Shown: positions 58,032 through 64,000 of the stretch, piece by piece
Position numbering within the stretch: position 1 is the stretch's first letter
Layout: every line of letters starts with the position of its first letter
From: Fallopia convolvulus
Taxonomy: Eukaryota; Streptophyta; Magnoliopsida; Caryophyllales; Polygonaceae
NCBI GenBank assembly: GCA_964016875.1
Contig: OZ024718.1
Coordinates: 1,555,001-1,619,000, forward strand
Direction of reading: 5' to 3'
Length of the DNA stretch: 64,000 nt
Translations under genes and position numbers: made by a program
Notes under the pieces: generated by a model
Seen by the model: the letters and a program-made list of their open reading frames with translations, nothing else
What the model was told of the DNA's origin: nothing
Database searches by the model: none

Positions 58032-59150
58032 TTTATAATTGCAACCTGCAATTTGATAAACAGCTGAAACCTGAATCAGAACAGTATTCAGCAGCTGAGT
58101 TCAAACAGGCCACCGGAGATGAACGTGTCACTACCGGATCCAATTTTGGCAACACTGTAGTAAAGCACAAATCTTTATTGTGAGGAACATCATAAAATTG
58201 AGAAATGCAATATCTAAGAGCTTAATTGATTGTGTTTATCATAATCAAAAACAAATTCCAAGAGAAATGCTACAAGATTGCTACTCCTGTAAACATGGCA
58301 CATAATATAATTCATCCTGTTAACTAGACAACAGCATGCTTATGAAGTGAATGACAGATTCTGTAGCTTAAGAAATGAGGAACAATTTATCAATAAACCA
58401 TTTAACCAGCCCTTCACTTTTTTTCAAATTGCAATTATTCATGTAAATAATGGCAACTTAACGAAAGCAAGTTTACTCAAAGGAGTTTCTACAACACACA
58501 TAAAGCTTGCTCCAATGATCGATTTGAGCAATTTCTCAGTTCTTCCATGGTCTGATAAGATTATGAAAACATCGATCATTCAAGCTTGAACTTATTGGAC
58601 TCAATTGCTTCAAATTTGACGAACTCGAACAAATTATCAATCAATGTACGATATTGAGCAATTACCTGGCCAATCGCCCACATCGGCAGCAGATTTAGGT
58701 CAATAAGCAGCCATGGAATCGCATCCAATGTCGCAATTGAAGTGAAAATCGGACAGATTCTCTCGCCGGTAGGGTTTGTAGAAGAGAGAACAGTGAAGGC
58801 TCTACTTCGCTTTTTCGTTTCAGACCACATTCTCAGATTCTCAGGTCTCACACGCCTTTCTAATGGGATTGTTTTGATTTGAAATGATTCTTTTTTATTA
58901 TTGCTATTATTGAAATGGGCCTTTTTGATCAATTGGGCCTTAATGGGTCATCTGTGTATGGGAAATAAAAAGGCCCAAATGCCCAACAGGCATAAGTCAC
59001 AAAGAAATTTTGCAAGAGAGAACGTTTCCTAAATTTTCAAAAATTCACAATTACTTAGGACTTCATGAAATATTATAACATGTTAAATTGATAAAGTCGA
59101 TAGGTAAATATATAATGTGGGGGTCTACACGTCCATCCATATGCATGTGT
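58032..59150. other. CRN leader, leader intron and promoter
   Basis: On the minus strand, an acceptor ending at 58046 leaves a 14-base piece of leader. A donor GTAATTG after 58666 (GGCCAG before it) defines a likely upstream leader exon. An open frame from ATG 58830 runs through that exon. No separate gene is called. Confidence 0.45.
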
Positions 59151-59159
59151 GTGATAAGT

Positions 59160-59420
59160 TCAGTAGGATTCCATTCTAAAATCAATTGATAATAAAATGA
59201 GTAATCCAAAGAAGACTTATATACCATTCATCAAATTCTCGATGTGGGATGTTCTATCTTCACACGCCCCTCAAGTGCAACTGTTTAGCTCCGCAATATG
59301 TCAGCTGCACTTGACGTCGTGCTTTTAGGCCGGCTAGCCCAGTTATGTGTCAGCTCTTAAGGTAGACTAGCCCAATCAACTAGGAGCTGCGAGCCAGCAC
59401 CTAACCGCTCTGATACTATA
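59160..59420 (-). mobile_element. TRIM-type miniature LTR element, partial
   Basis: On the minus strand: a primer-binding-like TAGTATCAGAGC (59416-59405; initiator-Met tRNA type with one mismatch to TGGTATCAGAGC), 150 bases of non-coding interior, then an LTR-like segment starting ATCCCACATCGAGAA and containing ATCAATTGATTTTAGAATGG. The last motifs match the LTRs at 61700. A matching 5' LTR to the right is not recognisable. Confidence 0.6.
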
Positions 59421-60257
59421 AAGACTTAATTGAGCCTGCAAATCCGATTTTCATTAAAGATGAGAAGAATACATATATACAACTATACAAGGCTCTAAAG
59501 CTTTTCCATAATTTTATCTATATATTAAAATACATTATTCCGAATATATCTCTAAGAGCTTGTTTGGATTACCATTCATTATGCATTATAATACAAAATT
59601 TTACATTATAATGCAAAATTTTACATTATGATACAAAATAATGCATTATGGGAAGGTAATCCAAACATGCATAATACCATACTTACTATTTTTACCATCC
59701 TATTTATATTTTTCACGTCGCCTTTTTTTAATAAAAAAATTATGTTACAAACATACGTGCACAAGCTAGCAACTCAAAAATGTGATTTGAGGGTACTATA
59801 GGCTAGGTTATATGAATCAACCTTATCATCCACCACAAAAATGTGAGCTTACAAACGACCTACTACTACTATTTTATAACAGTTTAAGCATCCTTATTTA
59901 CTAATTTGGTCTATATTAATTCAAAGTCTAAACAACCACGCACACTTAGTGCTTGTTTGGTCCAATTCGTGTCATTTTAAGATAACATTTTAAATGTTGC
60001 GTCCAATATCACTAGCAAACCAATTGATCAAATAAGAATAAAAATCCAATTTAATTAATTATTCTTATATAGTCTTAATTGTGTCATTAGCGTTGACATA
60101 AACTCAAACTAGAATGAACAAAACACAAGAAAATGCAAAGTTGTCAGCATCACTTAACTATAAGAATGTAGTTAGCACATGCTAAACACGCACTAACTCA
60201 TTCCTTCTCCTACTTAACACATTCCTTCTATTTTATTTTCTATTTCTTTCTATACAC
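59421..60257. other. Intergenic stretch containing one MITE
   Basis: Apart from the foldback MITE at 59552 nothing is recognised. AGTGCTTGTTTGGTCC at about 59949 may be a MITE end fragment. Confidence 0.4.
59552..59672. mobile_element. Foldback MITE (GTTTGGAT family), copy 4
   Basis: The left arm GAGCTTGTTTGGATTACC and the right arm reversed GCATGTTTGGATTACC are excellent inverted repeats. The interior repeats ACAAAATTTTACATTATAAT. Confidence 0.7.
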
Positions 60258-60409
60258 TACCGATCCTCAACGGGTCGGGTCGACCTGTGACCCGCAAAAA
60301 AAAAAATTGATCCGTGATCCGACCTGTACGGATCGCGGGTCGACTCGCAAATTACGGTTCGGGTCGATCAGTACGTGTTGCGAACGACCCGACCCGTTCA
60401 ACATCCCTA
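60258..60409. mobile_element. hAT-type MITE remnant
   Basis: The left TACCGATCCTCAACGGGTCG and the right end reversed TAGGGATGTTGAACGGGTCG are inverted repeats with GGGTCGGGTCG arms. Flanking 8-mers do not match, so the target duplication has decayed. A similar left end alone, TAGACATGAGCAAACGCGAG, occurs at 60521. Confidence 0.55.
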
Positions 60410-61685
60410 ACTACTAGAGTATAAATTTACAAAGCACGGAAAAAACGTATAATCATAATATTCTTAAGAAATTTAACCCTTTTATAAACTTCCTTTCGAC
60501 TTATGAATATATATAATATCTAGACATGAGCAAACGCGAGCTAGCCCGCCCGCCGCCCACTCATCCGACAAAATAAGCGGGTTTGGATAGCGTATGTAGC
60601 TCGACGAGCAGGGCCAACATGCTCCGGATGAGTAAGAGGGTTTTTTTTTATCAGGTAAGAATTTGAGTAAGAGGGTTGAATATGAGTATTAAGTAAAGCT
60701 TGCATAGGCTTTAATTAAAGTCCAACTCGTATATATGTAAGATATTATAAATCTCATAAAAATAAAACTCTTGATTATTTGGTGAATACGAACTCACCTA
60801 AATTTAATTTTCTTGTATGAATTCACCTTTAATTCGATCGCTATGTTTTGTAAATTGCTTTTTAAAAAAAACGAGCAGCCCGACCCGACCCAGAAAACGA
60901 ATATGGTCAGGTTATTAAACCCTATAGAACGAGTCGTCTAAGCTCAATTCATATAGACAAGTCGAAAAAAGGTGTCTAACTCGACCTATATTTAGACCGT
61001 ACTCGTATTTCATCACCGTCTTAATGTCTTATTACCGTGTTTCTTACCATGTTCTACCCGACTACCAAGCCTATCTCGGTCTCTCATTTTACCAAATTTT
61101 CGTGATACTTAAAATTTTCCTATTAAAAAACTATATTCTCACCGTTTTTTGGATTATTTTGTGCATATTTTAATATATTTTTGCAAAAGATTGATTTTGG
61201 TCGAGACCACAAGAAACAAAGATCGTGTGCTTAATTTTCTATAGAAAATGTTAAATTAATAATGTCCATTAATACGTCAAAAACTGCAAACAAGAGTTTG
61301 CTTTTAGCACCATAATATTATTAATCCATATATAGTTAGATACGTAAATGATGTCACTACAAAAATAAGCAGCAAACATCTCGCATGCTTACGATCAGAG
61401 AATATAGTTGAATGCCTTGAAACAATTAAATTAACGTTGACATTAATTTACACAAATTAAGAGTAATGTCCACCTCCAAGTCTATGTTTTGATGCATTGT
61501 TCTTGCCATCTCGTTGACAAATTAACACACCTTCACTTGTTGGAAGAATCACCATCAGGAAAGAAAAGTAGTATTATATCTACATTGGCTTATATTTTTC
61601 GATTAGAAGGTAGATTTCAACCTTATATGTAAAAATGATCTTGAATTTTACATGATATCTCGTTTATCACGGTCCATGTTAGGTC
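60410..61685. other. AT-rich intergenic stretch
   Basis: It contains the isolated MITE-like left end at 60521 and a possible GACCCGACCCAG piece at 60882. No genes. Confidence 0.4.
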
Positions 61686-61689
61686 AATT

Positions 61690-62265
61690 GTAAATCTGTG
61701 GAAGAAAGAATTTCCACATCGGAAATCTAAATAGAAATTAGCCTAAATATATACATTTGGATTATTCCTCTTATCACCAATTGATTTTAGGATGAAACCT
61801 CGTGGACTTATGTGATGGGCTTGTCGTGCATGTGCATTTGGACGGTCTCCTCCTCCGTCTGTATTTGACCCGCCGAACTTTGACAAAATCCCACATCGAA
61901 AATTCAAAGAATCCAAGCTTAGCATATAAGATAGATGTGTTATTCCTTCTATTGTCAATTAATTTTAGGATGAAACCCGTTGAACTTATGTGTTGGGCTT
62001 GGTAGCCAGGTCTATTTTGAGTTTCTCCCCCTAACAAGTGGTATCAGAGCTAACGGTTCGGCGTGGGGCCAGTTGCATCAATGATTAAGACACAATTACA
62101 CGGTGTCTTCCAATTAAGTGATCTCCCTTTGACCCGTTGTGTGGTGGTCTCTCTTTCAAGAGCAAGCTCGTGGCGATCGTACCCAATTATAAATCTCACG
62201 TCGAAAATTTAAAAGATCTAAGCCGCCTAGAATATAAAAGATCTTAAACTATATATGTATTTGGG
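61690..62265 (+). mobile_element. TRIM-type miniature LTR element cluster
   Basis: Three LTR-like copies begin TTCCACATCGGAAAT (about 61712), TCCCACATCGAAAAT (about 61888) and TCTCACGTCGAAAAT (about 62194). The first two share TCAATTAATTTTAGGATGAAACC (or close), TTATGTG(A/T)TGGGCTTG and a spacing of about 176 bases. The exact initiator-Met primer-binding sequence TGGTATCAGAGC lies at 62040-62051, after the second copy. No coding capacity is present. The layout fits a TRIM with partial internal duplication. Confidence 0.65.
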
Positions 62266-62339
62266 AAAATCCATACAAAAAATACTATATCATACACGTC
62301 ATGTAAACATAATCCCTGTATTATTTCCTCATGTTTATT
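62266..62339. other. Short spacer
   Basis: Nothing recognisable between the TRIM and the LINE tail. Confidence 0.35.
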
Positions 62340-64000
62340 TTTTTATTTTTTTATTTTTTTGATAAGGTAAAGATTAGGAGACCCTCTAAGGAGGGCGTCC
62401 TAGAGCATCCTTGCGGATGAGAACCCGAAGTTATGGATTATCTAAAAGGAGGTTGGTAGGGATGTTGTGGCCCAGCTTGGCAATTTTATCGGCCACAACA
62501 TTACACGCCCTACCCACATATCTCACTGATACAAGATTAAATTTACTAAGAGAGATCATAATATCTGAAATTAATATCTCAATTTCCCAAGGACAAGTTC
62601 CAATATTGTTAGCAGCATTTATAACTGTGAGGTTATCTCCTTCTATTTCAATTCTAGTAAATCCTCGCCTCTGGGCTTCCCTAATTCCTTCTCGGAGTGC
62701 AAGTGCTTCGGCTTTAAGGATTGAGGAGAATCCGTGTTTACTAGTTCCTATCCCAAAACTTGTGCATCATGATCCCGTATAATAAATCCCGAAGTTGCAT
62801 CGTTAGAGTTAAGTTTGGATCCATCAAAGTTTAGTTTATATATGTTGTGAGGTGGTTTTTTCCATTTTCTAGTCGTTTCTTTCTTTTTTGTCTATTTTGG
62901 GGTTGTTGAATTTTTTCTTCATCCTCCTCCCATCTCTTTTCTCTTTCCCATTGTTCTAATTGATTTTTAGTGTATTGTTCTAGGTTTTGTATAAAGTCAT
63001 TGGGGGTTTGTTGAAACACTAATTTGTTTCTCTGGTGCCAAATACACCACCAACAGACGACAAGTTCTATAAATTCCTTGTTCCCCAAACCTTGGAAGAG
63101 TTCGTTAAGAATAGTACTAGGTGATTTATTTCTTATGTCAAAATTATTAATTGTGTTTTGTGTTTGCCTATTTATTTTTTGAATTAGACTTTTCGTATGA
63201 GGGCATTCTATAAGTAAGTGTCCTGTATCTTCATATGTGCAGTGACACATTAAACAGCCCGGAGGGGTGGCTATACCTTTTTCTAAGAGTCTTGCTTTGG
63301 TAGGTAATCCATTAAGAGCAATCTTCCACAAGAAATTCTTAACTTTGGGATAAGTATCTAGTTTCCAAATCTAGCTATTCGGGTGGGGAGTTTGGTTGTG
63401 AACTCCCGTTATGAGTTCAATCGCAAAGGCCGTTGAGAACCAACCATTTCTGCTCGGAGCCCAATACAATCTGTCTCGAATCCAGTTTTTAAGGATTGGG
63501 ACCAATATGATTTGGTTAATTATATTAGACGGGAGTATGCGTTTCAAGACATCGATCCGCCAGGTTCTATTATTAGTTATAAACTCTTCCACCAACGTCG
63601 ATTCATTAACCGCATCGTCATACAACGCATATCTATCAAGTGTTTCCAGAGATAACCATTTATCTTTCCAAAATTTTATGGTTCTACCATCTCCAACTTG
63701 CCAGATAAGTCCTTTGTTAAATTCATCCCGAAGATTCATTAGTTTTGTCCATTGTCATGAGGTGTTAGTCTGTTTTTTATATGATAATATTGATTCACCT
63801 TTAAGATACTTTTCATTCATAAGTTTTACCCAAATATTCTCTGGTTCCGCCAATAATTTCAATAGCAGCTTCATTTGCAAAGTTTTATTCACATGTTCTG
63901 TTTTCCTAATTCCCAATCCTCCATAAGTTTTCGGTTTACAAATCTTATCCCATCCAATTAGCGGTTTATGGTTTACATCCTTGTTCCATAGGAAGGTTCT
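62340..64000 (-). pseudogene. L1-type LINE ORF2, decayed, truncated by window end
   Basis: From 64000 downward on the minus strand come: end of reverse transcriptase (FLWNKDVNHKPLIGWDKICK, then TYGGLGIRKTEHVNKTLQ), a linker (VGDGRTIKFWKDKWL), the zinc-binding region (FLWKIALNGLPTKARLLEKG with C-x2-C), and an RNase H domain (LNFDGSKLNSNDATSGF, AEALALREGIREAQ, ADKIAKLGHN). Inactivating changes are an in-frame TGA near 63755, a TAG near 63372, and frameshifts near 62880 and 62760. The 3' tail is an A-rich (TAAAAAAA)n repeat at 62340-62362. RNase H plus this tail is typical of plant L1 elements. Confidence 0.88.

Noticed and set aside
61743..62037. Overlapping ORFs in the TRIM region
   Set aside because: They cross LTR-like repeats and have no domain. 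TRIM elements are non-coding.

Overview
The window is nuclear DNA from a flowering plant, very probably a eudicot. Genes are split by canonical GT-AG introns, intergenic DNA is AT-rich and full of plant-type mobile elements, and every complete gene belongs to a plant family. I cannot name the species. I reconstructed all gene models by hand from reading frames and splice sites, and reading frame is preserved across every junction.

Layout. 1-14800 is a transposon graveyard: LTR-retrotransposon remnants, a Copia integrase fragment, a decayed RING-finger pseudogene, a potassium-channel pore fragment split by a spliceable intron, an (AT)41 microsatellite and a 706-bp hAT-type MITE. 14809-19366 (+) is a U-box E3 ligase with a USP-like domain and a degenerate kinase domain. 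19900-24240 is a second repeat block. It holds three hAT-type MITEs with perfect 8-bp target duplications, one with a Helitron inside it, plus the 3' end of an RTE-type LINE. 24984-29274 (+) is a signal peptide peptidase-like protease. 30533-33794 (-) is the ER Hsp70 BiP. 35094-36575 (-) is a MESD-type ER chaperone. 38630-42082 (-) is an ARID plus SANT/MYB chromatin factor. 47209-48990 (+) is an intronless organellar PPR protein. 49218-54066 (-) is a large TMEM8/PGAP6-like multispanning protein. 56159-58031 (-) is the CORYNE-type pseudokinase. 59000-64000 is again repeats: TRIM-type miniature LTR elements, MITEs and a decayed L1-type LINE that runs off the right edge.

Functional themes. Three neighbouring genes (SPP-like protease, BiP, MESD-like) work in the secretory pathway. 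BiP and the MESD-like protein end in non-standard ER-retrieval tetrapeptides (YDEL and KEEL). Two genes encode kinase folds that lack the catalytic HRD aspartate. From memory, ARID, PPR and TMEM8-like genes sit side by side in Arabidopsis (At2g46040-At2g46060) and a U-box kinase lies nearby, so part of this order may be conserved synteny.

I found no clearly new biological system. The more unusual signals are the ER-retrieval variants, an intronic duplicate of an exon start with its acceptor, a SINE family that shares its 3' tail with an RTE LINE and sits in introns of three genes, the nested Helitron-in-MITE, a regular series of palindromes, and a roughly 850-bp array whose short motif flips strand halfway.
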